Below, piece by piece: positions 17,531-25,837 of a DNA stretch of 64,000 bases. The position numbers were made by a program, and so were the translations under genes. This stretch comes from Nostoc sp. NIES-3756 (GTDB taxonomy: Bacteria > Cyanobacteriota > Cyanobacteriia > Cyanobacteriales > Nostocaceae), in contig NZ_AP017295.1 of the NCBI RefSeq assembly GCF_001548375.1, forward strand, positions 3,568,501-3,632,500, read 5' to 3'. Numbering within the stretch: position 1 is the stretch's first letter; every line of letters starts with the position of its first letter. Under the pieces are notes generated by a model, which did no database searches, was not told the DNA's origin, and worked only from the letters and a program-made list of their open reading frames with translations.

Positions 17531-17600
17531 AAAAAAAGCTCTTAAAGTGGCAGCCACTGGGGAGAGTTATTTATTAGGGTTCGTTCATCAAAGTCATTAG
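17531..17600 (-). pseudogene. nsiR1 relic without promoter
   Basis: A degenerate terminator stem (AAAAAAAGCTCTTAAAGTGG...CCACTGGGGAGAGTTA) and part of the core remain, but the AATTAATTGTT start region and TCCGGA motif are gone. Confidence 0.6.
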
Positions 17601-17666
17601 TTTCTTCATAGGCAATCAGTATATTTCCCAGAATCTAATGATTAATGGAGTTACTGATTGCTAAAC

Positions 17667-17738
17667 AAAAAAAGCCCCCAGTCAGTGTAAGCCAACCAGG
17701 GGAGTTAGTTATCAGGGTGCATCTACCAATTAATTGTT
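17667..17738 (-). ncRNA. nsiR1: nsiR1 copy, first of the homogenised block
   Basis: TCCGGGA at 17757-17763; seven-T terminator; core identical to the following copies. The -10 region differs (GAATAGGT rather than TATAGGT) and the loop has CTGG instead of CTAG. Confidence 0.8.
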
Positions 17739-17783
17739 CTACCTATTCCCTACCTGTCCCGGATGAATTGCTAAAAATAAGGC

Positions 17784-17856
17784 AAAAAAAAGCCCCCAGT
17801 CAGTGTAAGCCAACTAGGGGAGTTAGTTATCAGGGTGCATCTACCAATTAATTGTT
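17784..17856 (-). ncRNA. nsiR1: nsiR1 copy
   Basis: TCCGGGA at 17875-17881, TATAGGT -10, eight-T terminator. Predicted RNA about 73 nt. Confidence 0.85.
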
Positions 17857-17901
17857 CTACCTATAATCCACCTTTCCCGGATGAATTACTAAAAATAAGG
17901 C

Positions 17902-17974
17902 AAAAAAAAGCCCCCAGTCAGTGTAAGCCAACTAGGGGAGTTAGTTATCAGGGTGCATCTACCAATTAATTGTT
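17902..17974 (-). ncRNA. nsiR1: nsiR1 copy
   Basis: TCCGGGA at 17993-17999, TATAGGT -10, eight-T terminator. One base differs in the promoter spacer (GGCGG). Confidence 0.85.
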
Positions 17975-18019
17975 CTACCTATAATCCGCCTTTCCCGGAT
18001 GAATTGCTAAAAATAAGGC

Positions 18020-18092
18020 AAAAAAAAGCCCCCAGTCAGTGTAAGCCAACTAGGGGAGTTAGTTATCAGGGTGCATCTACCAATTAATTGTT
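18020..18092 (-). ncRNA. nsiR1: nsiR1 copy
   Basis: TCCGGGA at 18111-18117, TATAGGT -10, eight-T terminator. Confidence 0.85.
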
Positions 18093-18137
18093 CTACCTAT
18101 AATCCACCTTTCCCGGACGAATTGCTAAAAATAAGGC

Positions 18138-18210
18138 AAAAAAAAGCCCCCAGTCAGTGTAAGCCAACTAGGGGAGTTAGTTATCAGGGTGCATCTACCA
18201 ATTAATTGTT
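18138..18210 (-). ncRNA. nsiR1: nsiR1 copy
   Basis: TCCGGGA at 18229-18235, TATAGGT -10, eight-T terminator. Confidence 0.85.
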
Positions 18211-18255
18211 CTACCTATAATCCACCTTTCCCGGATGAATTTCTAAAAATAAGGC

Positions 18256-18328
18256 AAAAAAAAGCCCCCAGTCAGTGTAAGCCAACTAGGGGAGTTAGTT
18301 ATCAGGGTGCATCTACCAATTAATTGTT
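18256..18328 (-). ncRNA. nsiR1: nsiR1 copy
   Basis: TCCGGGA at 18347-18353, TATAGGT -10, eight-T terminator. Confidence 0.85.
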
Positions 18329-18373
18329 CTACCTATAATCCACCTTTCCCGGACGAATTGCTAAAAATAAGGC

Positions 18374-18446
18374 AAAAAAAAGCCCCCAGTCAGTGTAAGC
18401 CAACTAGGGGAGTTAGTTATCAGGGTGCATCTACCAATTAATTGTT
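18374..18446 (-). ncRNA. nsiR1: nsiR1 copy
   Basis: TCCGGGA at 18465-18471, TATAGGT -10, eight-T terminator. Confidence 0.85.
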
Positions 18447-18491
18447 CTACCTATAATCCACCTTTCCCGGACGAATTGCTAAAAATAAGGC

Positions 18492-18564
18492 AAAAAAAAG
18501 CCCCCAGTCAGTGTAAGCCAACTAGGGGAGTTAGTTATCAGGGTGCATCTACCAATTAATTGTT
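18492..18564 (-). ncRNA. nsiR1: nsiR1 copy
   Basis: TCCGGGA at 18583-18589, TATAGGT -10, eight-T terminator. Confidence 0.85.
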
Positions 18565-18609
18565 CTACCTATAATCCACCTTTCCCGGACGAATTGCTAA
18601 AAATAAGGC

Positions 18610-18682
18610 AAAAAAAAGCCCCCAGTTAGTGTAAGCCAACTAGGGGAGTTAGTTATCAGGGTGCATCTACCAATTAATTGTT
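18610..18682 (-). ncRNA. nsiR1: nsiR1 copy, last of the homogenised block
   Basis: TCCGGGA at 18701-18707 and eight-T terminator. It has one change in the terminator stem (AGTTAGT on the plus strand) and an altered promoter spacer (GGCTG). Confidence 0.85.
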
Positions 18683-18743
18683 CTACCTATAATCAGCCTT
18701 TCCCGGATGAATTTACAGATGATGATTGCTATTTTTTAAACAT

Positions 18744-18813
18744 AAAAAAGCCCCTAGTGGTGGCAGCCAGCTAGGGGAGTTAGTTATCAGGGTGCATCTA
18801 CCAATTAATTGTT
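18744..18813 (-). ncRNA. nsiR1: nsiR1 copy with canonical DIF1 motif
   Basis: TCCGGA at 18833-18838, -10 GATAGGT, six-T terminator. Core unchanged, but the terminator loop is the GGTGGCAGCC variant shared with the distal copy at 17405. Confidence 0.8.
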
Positions 18814-19017
18814 CTACCTATCTCCCACCTGTTCCGGATAATTTTGTCCAAATCATGATGGTATTTGCTGGATTAAAACTTACGTATTAAGTTTGTATAA
18901 GGACATAGGGGTAAAATGTAGATTCTAGATTCTTCCCTTACACCCTCACGCCATCAGGAAATAATGAATTTTCACTGACCAAGACAGTACAATAATCTCA
19001 GTATGTGTTAGTTATAG

Positions 19018-19087
19018 AAAAAACCCCTAGTCGGTACTACCCCACTAGAGGAGTTGAAGATCAAGGTGCATCTACCATCAAAATGTT
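19018..19087 (-). ncRNA. nsiR1: Diverged nsiR1 copy inside the probable hetF leader
   Basis: TCCGGA at 19107-19112 and a six-T terminator hairpin (CCTAGTCGG/CCACTAGAGG type on the plus strand), but the core is changed and no TATAGGT-like -10 is present. It ends about 140 bases before the hetF start codon and is antisense to hetF. If the hetF mRNA starts upstream of it, the leader carries a sequence complementary to NsiR1. Confidence 0.65.
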
Positions 19088-19250
19088 CTGGGCGGATGCC
19101 AACTAATCCGGATAAAGTTGTAAATGTACAAACAAAACCGAGTAATGTAACATTCCTTGGTTTAGTGCATCTCAAGTAACAGAAGAAGTGGCAAATCGAA
19201 TTGAAACTTTGGCGTTTCAAGATAGATTTAGGAGGTAAGCAGGAGAAGTT

Positions 19251-21752
19251 GTGTCCCAGGAATTTCACATTTCTGTAACCCCAGTAGGAAAGGATGACTA
19301 CTTGGTGCGAACTGAGAAAGTCGCGCCTGGGGTTCCTTTGGCGGAAGAACTGGTGACATGGCCTGTGGCTGATTGGTTGGCGGCGGCTGGGCATTTGATG
19401 AATGACCCATTAAAGTCTGTATTACAGGGAGATATGTTTCTCTCTCGTGGGGGAGAAAGTGCGATCGCCAGAAATTCTGTTAACTTAGTAGCACTGGGTC
19501 AACAACTATATAATGCACTGTTTCAAGGCACTCTCAGAGATAGCTGGATTACTGCCCAAGGAATTGCCCAAAATCATCAACAAGTACTACGTTTACGGCT
19601 AGGGCTGAAGGATACTAGGTTAGCACGTTTGCCTTGGGAAGTCATGCACGCAGGCGATCGCCCTTTGGCAACTGGCCCCTACATTGCTTTCTCTCGTTAT
19701 CAAAGCGGCATTTCTCCTGGTTCCCGTTTACCTTCAACCAATAGACTCAAGCTTTCAGATGATGGTGTAGTCAGAGTTTTAATGGTACTCTCATCACCCG
19801 CAGATAAGACGAGTTTGGATTTACTCAAACAAGAATCTATTAGGCTGCAAGCTGAACTCCATCGTCAACTACCCAGAACCATCGAAGGTGGTAGTTATCT
19901 GCCAGAAATTGACCTGACTTTACTTAACCAACCAGGTAGAGAAGAATTAACCCAAGCCCTAGAACAAGGAAGATACCATGTTTTACACTACTCCGGTCAT
20001 AGCAACTTGGGGCCGAATGGTGGGGAAATTTATTTAGTAAGTAGTCGCACTGGTTTAACAGAAACCCTCACTGGCGATGATTTAGCGGGTTTGTTGGTGA
20101 ACAATAATATTCAGATGGCTGTATTTAACTCCTGCTGGGGTGCATACACAGCTACCTTAGATAACAACGACTCAGGTGAACGCAACCTTACAGATAGTTT
20201 AGTGAAGCGCGGTATTCAAAGCGTGTTGGCAATGTCAGAACGTATTCCCGATGAGGTGGCGCTGACTCTAACACAATTGTTTTACCGTAACTTGAGTCAA
20301 GGATACCCGGTGGATTTATGTGTGAGTCGGGTACGCCAAGGATTAATTTCTGCTTACGGTTCACATCAGCTTTATTGGGCATTACCAATCTTATATTTTC
20401 AACCGGGGTTTGATGGTTTCCTTAGTCCCAGAATTGCCAGTGCTACTCATGTAGATTCATTAAACGAATATAGTTCACCTCTGCCAACCAATGCCGCAAC
20501 CACTTACTCTGGTGTGTTAGATGATGCGGATGTGGGTTTGCCTATAGAAGAAATGATTTCCTCTGGGTTGGCGCGTGACTCTGGGTTGGACTGGTTGGGT
20601 GAGGAAACTTGGGGCGATCTCGTAGATGAAATTGAGTACGATGATCCCAGTTATGCCGAAGATTCGGCTTTTGTCTCCGATATATTTCGTCAACTAGATC
20701 AGCAAGGTATCAGGGATGAAGAACCTGATCTACCTCCAGAAGTTGGGCAACCTTTACTAGATAGTCATTTAGAACGGCAGATTTCTCCTGCACCAAGGGA
20801 AGATTACTCAAGTATCGTCCCACCAGCAAATCATCAGACTGCCCAAAACCTGAGTCAAGAGTTAGAAAAATTCCGTCTCCTTGCAGCAAGAGATCGTGTC
20901 CGTCGCAAGCGCTGGCAAATTGCCGGGATAATTGGCGCAGGTGCGATCGCCGCTATACTGATTTTTACTTGGTGGTGGCAAACTCGTCGCATATCAATAG
21001 TCCGTGACTTACCCCCAATTCCTGCCCCATCCGCATCTGTAGAAACGCCAACTCCACCAATGGATCTACGGCAAATGCCTACAGGAATGCTAACAGCTAC
21101 GGCTACCACAAAATTCAATCAAGACGATTTGGAAGGTGGGTTAGCAGCTGTAGAAGAATTACTCAATCGCAACGCCTTAAAACCCGCCCAAGCAGCATTG
21201 AATCTAGTACCATCAGACCAAAATAAGCAAGCAACGGTAAACTTCCTCAGAGGAAGATTGGCTTGGCAGGCTATCCAAACAGGAGATAAACAATACAGTA
21301 TTGATGATGCCCGTCGTTACTGGGAAACTGCGGCGAAAGCTAACCCAAATTCATTCAAATATACCAATGCTTTAGGATTTGCTTATTACGCTGAGGGTAA
21401 TATTAACCGAGCAAATGACACTTGGTTCCAAGCATTAAATTTAGCACTCAAACAAGGAAGTATAACTGCAACAGCAGAAATACCTCCTAGATCCGATGTG
21501 CCGCTAGAGGCTTTACCTGCTTATGCTGGTTTAGCTTTGGGGATGTATAAATCTGCGCGTGATTTACCCCCAGATAAACAAGCACAATATATGAATGAAG
21601 TCCTAAAATTACGCCAAGCCGTCCTAGAAAAAGACCCGGTAAATTATCAGCTAGACGAATTAAGCAAAAATTGGCTCTGGACAGAACCAATTTTAAAAGA
21701 CTGGCGATCGCTCTTACAATATAATGCCAAGCAGAGTAGGCAGTCCCAATGA
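19251..21752 (+). CDS. hetF: Heterocyst differentiation protein HetF (CHAT protease)
   Basis: 833 residues. HetF is a caspase-like CHAT-family cysteine protease needed for heterocyst differentiation; with PatA it controls HetR levels. The start is a GTG preceded by AGGAG; the N-terminus MSQEFHISVTPVG fits. The CHAT domain covers about 100-400: LPWEVM near 128, the histidine in HYSGHSN (His250) and the cysteine in VFNSCWG (Cys295), both intact. A membrane helix (IAGIIGAGAIAAILIFTWWW) lies at about 555-576, and the C-terminal part resembles TPR-like helices (GLAAVEELLNRNALKPAQAA). The nsiR1 array immediately upstream, antisense to the probable leader, implies post-transcriptional control by NsiR1. 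Confidence 0.95.
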   Translation: MSQEFHISVTPVGKDDYLVRTEKVAPGVPLAEELVTWPVADWLAAAGHLMNDPLKSVLQGDMFLSRGGESAIARNSVNLVALGQQLYNALFQGTLRDSWITAQGIAQNHQQVLRLRLGLKDTRLARLPWEVMHAGDRPLATGPYIAFSRYQSGISPGSRLPSTNRLKLSDDGVVRVLMVLSSPADKTSLDLLKQESIRLQAELHRQLPRTIEGGSYLPEIDLTLLNQPGREELTQALEQGRYHVLHYSGHSNLGPNGGEIYLVSSRTGLTETLTGDDLAGLLVNNNIQMAVFNSCWGAYTATLDNNDSGERNLTDSLVKRGIQSVLAMSERIPDEVALTLTQLFYRNLSQGYPVDLCVSRVRQGLISAYGSHQLYWALPILYFQPGFDGFLSPRIASATHVDSLNEYSSPLPTNAATTYSGVLDDADVGLPIEEMISSGLARDSGLDWLGEETWGDLVDEIEYDDPSYAEDSAFVSDIFRQLDQQGIRDEEPDLPPEVGQPLLDSHLERQISPAPREDYSSIVPPANHQTAQNLSQELEKFRLLAARDRVRRKRWQIAGIIGAGAIAAILIFTWWWQTRRISIVRDLPPIPAPSASVETPTPPMDLRQMPTGMLTATATTKFNQDDLEGGLAAVEELLNRNALKPAQAALNLVPSDQNKQATVNFLRGRLAWQAIQTGDKQYSIDDARRYWETAAKANPNSFKYTNALGFAYYAEGNINRANDTWFQALNLALKQGSITATAEIPPRSDVPLEALPAYAGLALGMYKSARDLPPDKQAQYMNEVLKLRQAVLEKDPVNYQLDELSKNWLWTEPILKDWRSLLQYNAKQSRQSQ

Positions 21753-21771
21753 AACTTTTCCAATTCTCCAT

Positions 21772-22332
21772 TTAAGGCCAGCCAAGAGGCGATCGCCGCA
21801 GGAACAATTGAGTAATATAGTAGGTGTTGCCTACTCGCCACACGCCTACACCTGTCTCTGCATAGACGGAACGGAGAATATTTTCTCGGTGTCCTGGGCT
21901 ATTCATCCACCCTTCAATAGCTGATGGTACAGGACGAGGAATATTTGTGCTGGTGTAGAGATTTTCACCCACTACCCAATAAGAAATACCACCAGCCCGG
22001 ACTCTATCTGCTAAGGTGCTACCATCCGCGCCAGTATGACTAAAAAATTTCTTTTCTGCCATTTGTCTGCTGTAATTCCGCGCTACTTGGGCTAGTTGCA
22101 CGTTATTTTTGAGGGGTTGCAGCCCGTTCTTTTGCCTAACTTGGTTGATACCTTGACGCACGGCTGCTTCAATTTGGGCAGTTGTAGCATCGACGGGGAT
22201 TTGTGGTTTTGCTGGCTGATTTGATGGTAATTCGACTACTGGCAGAGGTGGTAAAGATTCGATTATTTGTTCGCAGCCAGTGGATAATAGAGCGAATGCT
22301 CCCCACATTAGCCACATCTTTTTTCGTAACAT
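21772..22332 (-). CDS. CAP/SCP-domain lipoprotein
   Basis: About 187 residues from the ATG at 22332; a GTG at 22359 is a possible earlier start. The signal peptide MLRKKMWLMWGAFALL ends in lipobox LSTGC, so it is probably a membrane-anchored lipoprotein. The CAP domain starts at about residue 50 (IEAAVRQGINQVRQKNGLQP) and keeps the family residues: FFSHTGADG with the first His, VGENLY with Glu, and WMNSPGHRENIL with the second His. Bacterial CAP proteins lack a single agreed role; adhesion, cell-wall and sporulation functions are known. It converges on hetF, ending 20 bases away. Confidence 0.9.
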   Translation of the reverse strand: MLRKKMWLMWGAFALLSTGCEQIIESLPPLPVVELPSNQPAKPQIPVDATTAQIEAAVRQGINQVRQKNGLQPLKNNVQLAQVARNYSRQMAEKKFFSHTGADGSTLADRVRAGGISYWVVGENLYTSTNIPRPVPSAIEGWMNSPGHRENILRSVYAETGVGVWRVGNTYYITQLFLRRSPLGWP

Positions 22333-22657
22333 GTTTCGATAGTTGTAACCTAGATTCACTTTGATTCTCTTACTGATAGAAAAAATTTATTTCTGACTAC
22401 AAATCAACTTCTTGATAGTTAATTTGGTAATTGTTAACAGATTAAACCAGCTAATAGCTGCTAAATTAACAACCTTAATTTAGCTAACTGGCATAATTAT
22501 GAAAGCAGTAAAGACAGATAGTTGACATAAAGCAAACGTTATATATGACAGAGCAATTTACAGCAGATAATCTGTATATTTAACTGCAAAAATGAGGGGA
22601 GTTAACTGCGGAATTGTCGTAATTGTTATTTTTTACCTTGATTTCGCAGAGGGGTTT
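22333..22657. promoter_or_regulatory. Divergent spacer, no gene
   Basis: AT-rich region holding promoters for the CAP-domain gene (minus) and the SnoaL-like gene (plus). An imperfect inverted repeat CCAGCTAATAGCTGCTAA / TTAGCTAACTGG lies at about 22448-22492. Nothing further was recognised. Confidence 0.35.
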
Positions 22658-23455
22658 ATGAGCCAAATTGACATCGAAAAACTTCATCTTTGGGTACAAG
22701 ACAGAGACACTGTGTTAAAATACAGCACTCATGTAGAGTGGCGTTATGGTGAAAAACCAGACTATACCCATTCTAATGAAAAATTTGCCCAAGAAAGTAC
22801 CCGTAATCACCCAGCCAATTCATTGGAAACACTGGTACAAAACTTAGTCCGCACCTTTGATATTGAAGCCAACTTCAAGACAAATCCTAATCAGTGGCTG
22901 TCTGTTGTTCCCGATCAATTCCGCATGAGTACTAACGGTGGTTCTCGCTATACAATCACTGACTTGATCAGCTCAGGTACTTATAAATTGATGATTGGGA
23001 ATACCAAAAACTACAAAGCCAGTGAGGAAAATTTTGTCACTTCAACTAATCTATTTCATACCGCTTTTCCCGATGGTTTCTTGTGGGAAGTGCTAGAAGT
23101 TTATTCTGGGCCACCAAATATTGTTTTTAAATGGCGACACTGGGGACAATTTACAGGCGCATTCAAAGACTACGCACCCACAGGAGAGACTATAGAAGTC
23201 ATTGGTACTAGCTTTGTTCATGTCACAGACGATTTAAAAATCCTTTCTTTGGAACATTATTACGACAACACCAACTTCCTAGCGAAGCTGACATCTGGTG
23301 GTAAATTAGTCAAAACACCAGAAAACCAGCAAAAAAAATCCACTTCTATTTGGCGCAAGTTGTGGAATTTCATCAGCAAACTTTGGCGACGCAAAGAGAA
23401 ATCTACTAGTGCAAATATACAAGCTAGTCGTTGTCCTTTTGCTGTGGTTAAGTGA
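22658..23455 (+). CDS. SnoaL-like / NTF2-fold protein with basic C-terminus
   Basis: 265 residues from the ATG at 22658, which follows AGAGGGGT; the open frame extends 22 codons upstream without support. The central region (FPDGFLWEVLEVYSGPPN, FKWRHWGQFTGAF, IEVIGTSFVHVTDDLKI, LEHYYDNTNFLAKL) has the pattern of SnoaL-like polyketide-cyclase/ester-cyclase folds and of plant pathogen-related proteins of that fold. The C-terminus adds a basic, Trp-rich tail (WRKLWNFISKLWRRKEK) that might bind membranes or nucleic acid. No signal peptide. The function is unknown. Confidence 0.7.
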   Translation: MSQIDIEKLHLWVQDRDTVLKYSTHVEWRYGEKPDYTHSNEKFAQESTRNHPANSLETLVQNLVRTFDIEANFKTNPNQWLSVVPDQFRMSTNGGSRYTITDLISSGTYKLMIGNTKNYKASEENFVTSTNLFHTAFPDGFLWEVLEVYSGPPNIVFKWRHWGQFTGAFKDYAPTGETIEVIGTSFVHVTDDLKILSLEHYYDNTNFLAKLTSGGKLVKTPENQQKKSTSIWRKLWNFISKLWRRKEKSTSANIQASRCPFAVVK

Positions 23456-23486
23456 GGGACTGTTGACTATGGACTAATGACAAAAG

Positions 23487-24584
23487 TCAACAGTTTTTCT
23501 CTTCTCCTATCAAAATATCCCTAAACCACTGCTCCACGCGATCGCCCATTGCTTGTTGTGAATATTCTGTTTGGGCTTGTTGGCGACAAGCATGGCGGTC
23601 AATTTCGTCTAAGCGTTTAATCGCATTAACTAACCCATCCACACTATCTGGTTCTACTAAAAAACCTGTTTGACCATCTTTGACAATTTCCGTTAACCCA
23701 CCACGGCGATAAGCTATCACGGGTACACCGCAGGCTAAAGCTTCAATCGCCACATTCCCAAAGGCTTCTACCCAGCGAGGCGTAACTAGTAGCGCCCGAC
23801 ATTGACCTAATTCCTGTTGTAGTTCTTCTGTTGGTAAGAAACCCCGATAGATAATGGGTGCATCAGGGTATTTTTGCAAAATATCTTGCCAGTATTGTTC
23901 ATTTTGCTTGAAACCGAAAATTTTTAAAGGAATACCTGTAATTTTCGCGGCTGCAACTGCATCTTCTAAAGCTTTTTCCGGGGCTATTCTGCCTACCCAA
24001 GCTAAAAAATCACTCGGCTGGGAGCAAAATTGATATAGGGAGATATCCATACCGTTAGCAAGACAACGACATTTATCTGCAAAGGGAAATGTCTGTGATT
24101 GAGACAAGGTATGTACACCAATAGTTTGAGGAAAATTACTAGCAACTTGCTCAATTATCGAGTCCATTGCATCAGTCAACGAACCCATGCTGATTAAATG
24201 TGCGATCGCAGTACTAAAAAATGGCGTTAAATATAAAGGCAGCCAATCATAGGCAAAATTGACAATCACATCGTAATCTGATTGCACTTGCCGAGCATAA
24301 TCCCACATATTTGCTAACACCGAGTTTTTCGGTAAGATAATCGGTTCACCACGGGTTTGAGTTTGGGCTGGTGTTTGCACTTCACCAGCAATTTCGACGA
24401 CGGGTATACCTTTAACTATCGACCCTTGAGGAGCAACAATCGTCACACTATGCCCACGCCGCACCATTTCCTGGGCAATATTATTGAGCGTGAGTTCAAC
24501 CCCACCCCCAATACCCGAACCAATTGCACCCACAGGCGTAGATAACATCAGCAACTTCAGCAAGTCGCTTTGGTCTGTAATCAC
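23487..24584 (-). CDS. GT4 glycosyltransferase, resembling pteridine glucosyltransferase
   Basis: 365 residues with the GT-B fold. The N-terminal domain opens LMLSTPVGAIGSGIGGGVEL, and the C-terminal domain has the nucleotide-sugar motif EAFGNVAIEALACGVPVIAY (the GT4 E-x7-E pair). The start region resembles the UDP-glucose:tetrahydrobiopterin glucosyltransferase of Synechococcus, which makes glucosylated pteridines. That acceptor is plausible but unproven; lipid or polysaccharide acceptors remain possible. The start is a GTG. Neighbours are a SnoaL-like protein and a methyltransferase, neither decisive. Confidence 0.82.
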   Translation of the reverse strand: MITDQSDLLKLLMLSTPVGAIGSGIGGGVELTLNNIAQEMVRRGHSVTIVAPQGSIVKGIPVVEIAGEVQTPAQTQTRGEPIILPKNSVLANMWDYARQVQSDYDVIVNFAYDWLPLYLTPFFSTAIAHLISMGSLTDAMDSIIEQVASNFPQTIGVHTLSQSQTFPFADKCRCLANGMDISLYQFCSQPSDFLAWVGRIAPEKALEDAVAAAKITGIPLKIFGFKQNEQYWQDILQKYPDAPIIYRGFLPTEELQQELGQCRALLVTPRWVEAFGNVAIEALACGVPVIAYRRGGLTEIVKDGQTGFLVEPDSVDGLVNAIKRLDEIDRHACRQQAQTEYSQQAMGDRVEQWFRDILIGEEKNC

Positions 24585-24643
24585 TTGCTATGCTCCCCGT
24601 TCAAAGTTAAAAATTATAGCAGAGGAGAATAATTGTTAACTAT

Positions 24644-24720
24644 TTACCCTGAGCGTTCGCGCAGCGTCTCCGTTAGGAGAAGTCGTTCGCGTTAGCGTCT
24701 CCGTAGGAGAAGGGTTGACT
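24644..24720 (-). repeat. Dispersed repeat copy B, inverted relative to copy A
   Basis: Reverse complement of 16637-16711 with very few differences, again bordered by AGTCAAC/ACTGTTG heptamers. Here it lies between two genes, not inside one. Confidence 0.85.
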
Positions 24721-24745
24721 GTTGACTGTTGACTAATAACTATCT

Positions 24746-25489
24746 TCAAACCCATTTACGATAACAACGAGCTGTAATGAAGTAGGGGTGAAAAACTTCT
24801 AAAAAATTACTTTGAATTGTCTTGAAAAAAGCGTTGACTACTTCAGGATCATCTATATGAAAAGGATGCTCTTGCTTAAAACCTTTAAAGAAGCACCAGT
24901 TAAGAATTATTTTCCCCTCTGGTTGGAGAATTTGATGGAATTGTAAGACTTGCTGACTAGGATTAGGTAGATGCTCTAAAACATCAAACGAAACAATTGT
25001 ATCAAAACTCTTATTTGGTGGTATTTCCTGAGCAATTACAATTTTCTTGTCCAGTCCTAATTGTTCGGAGCGATAACGCACAAAATCACGACTAACAGGA
25101 TTTATATCACAATAAATAACTTGTTCCACTTGAGGACAAAGGGCAGCCGCAATAGTATGAGTGCCAATACCACCACCAAAATCTAACACCACACCTTGAG
25201 CATGATCAGCAATCAATCGTAGTGTATCTTCAATGTAGTCAGAACTTTCTAAATGCCACGCTCCCAACTCAAATAAATAAAGCTCCCCTACTCTGTCTCG
25301 ATAAAAAGTAGTAGCTTGTTCCCAATCAAAATCTTCTTTACCCAACTGGGTAAGTTGTGTTTGAGCATTTGCTAATTTCATCTCTAGAGTTTCTGCATCT
25401 ATATGCACAAATCCTTGTAAATGCTGTTTTAAATTAAATGAATCATCCAAATAAGGTTTGAGGAAAGATGGGGCTGATATTGTACTCAT
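24746..25489 (-). CDS. Class I SAM-dependent methyltransferase
   Basis: About 247 residues from the ATG at 25489; a longer frame to 25585 has no better start. The Rossmann motifs are clear: motif I VVLDFGGGIGTHTIA (about 105-119), motif II IYCDINP, and motif IV FDTIVSFDVLEHLPNPSQQV. The ubiE/COQ5-like VLEHL sequence points to a small-molecule acceptor. The N-terminal 80 residues (DSFNLKQHLQGFVHIDAETL) are a lid or substrate domain I do not recognise. Confidence 0.8.
   Translation of the reverse strand: MSTISAPSFLKPYLDDSFNLKQHLQGFVHIDAETLEMKLANAQTQLTQLGKEDFDWEQATTFYRDRVGELYLFELGAWHLESSDYIEDTLRLIADHAQGVVLDFGGGIGTHTIAAALCPQVEQVIYCDINPVSRDFVRYRSEQLGLDKKIVIAQEIPPNKSFDTIVSFDVLEHLPNPSQQVLQFHQILQPEGKIILNWCFFKGFKQEHPFHIDDPEVVNAFFKTIQSNFLEVFHPYFITARCYRKWV

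Positions 25490-25837
<348 letters not shown>

Larger units (their letters stand above)
17215..19112 (-). repeat. nsiR1: nsiR1 tandem array upstream of hetF
   Basis: About 1.9 kb of direct repeats. Read on the minus strand each unit is a complete small gene: a -35 region TCCGGA or TCCGGGA, about 15 bases, a -10 TATAGGT, a transcribed core beginning near AACAATTAATTGGTAGATGC, and a terminator hairpin (CCCCTAGTTGGC...ACTGACTGGGGGC) with six to eight T. The central nine units repeat every 117-118 bp and are nearly identical; flanking ones are diverged. Location before hetF, orientation and DIF1-type TCCGGA promoter match NsiR1, the heterocyst-specific sRNA of Nostoc sp. PCC 7120. I count thirteen promoter-bearing units plus one relic at about 17531-17600. 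Confidence 0.92.

Noticed and set aside
17645..17851. Frame running through nsiR1 repeat units
   Set aside because: It repeats with the array and is on the strand opposite to the sRNAs; it is a by-product of the repeat.
17215..19112. Array considered as CRISPR
   Set aside because: Spacing units are as conserved as the repeats, each unit has its own promoter and terminator, and position before hetF identifies nsiR1.
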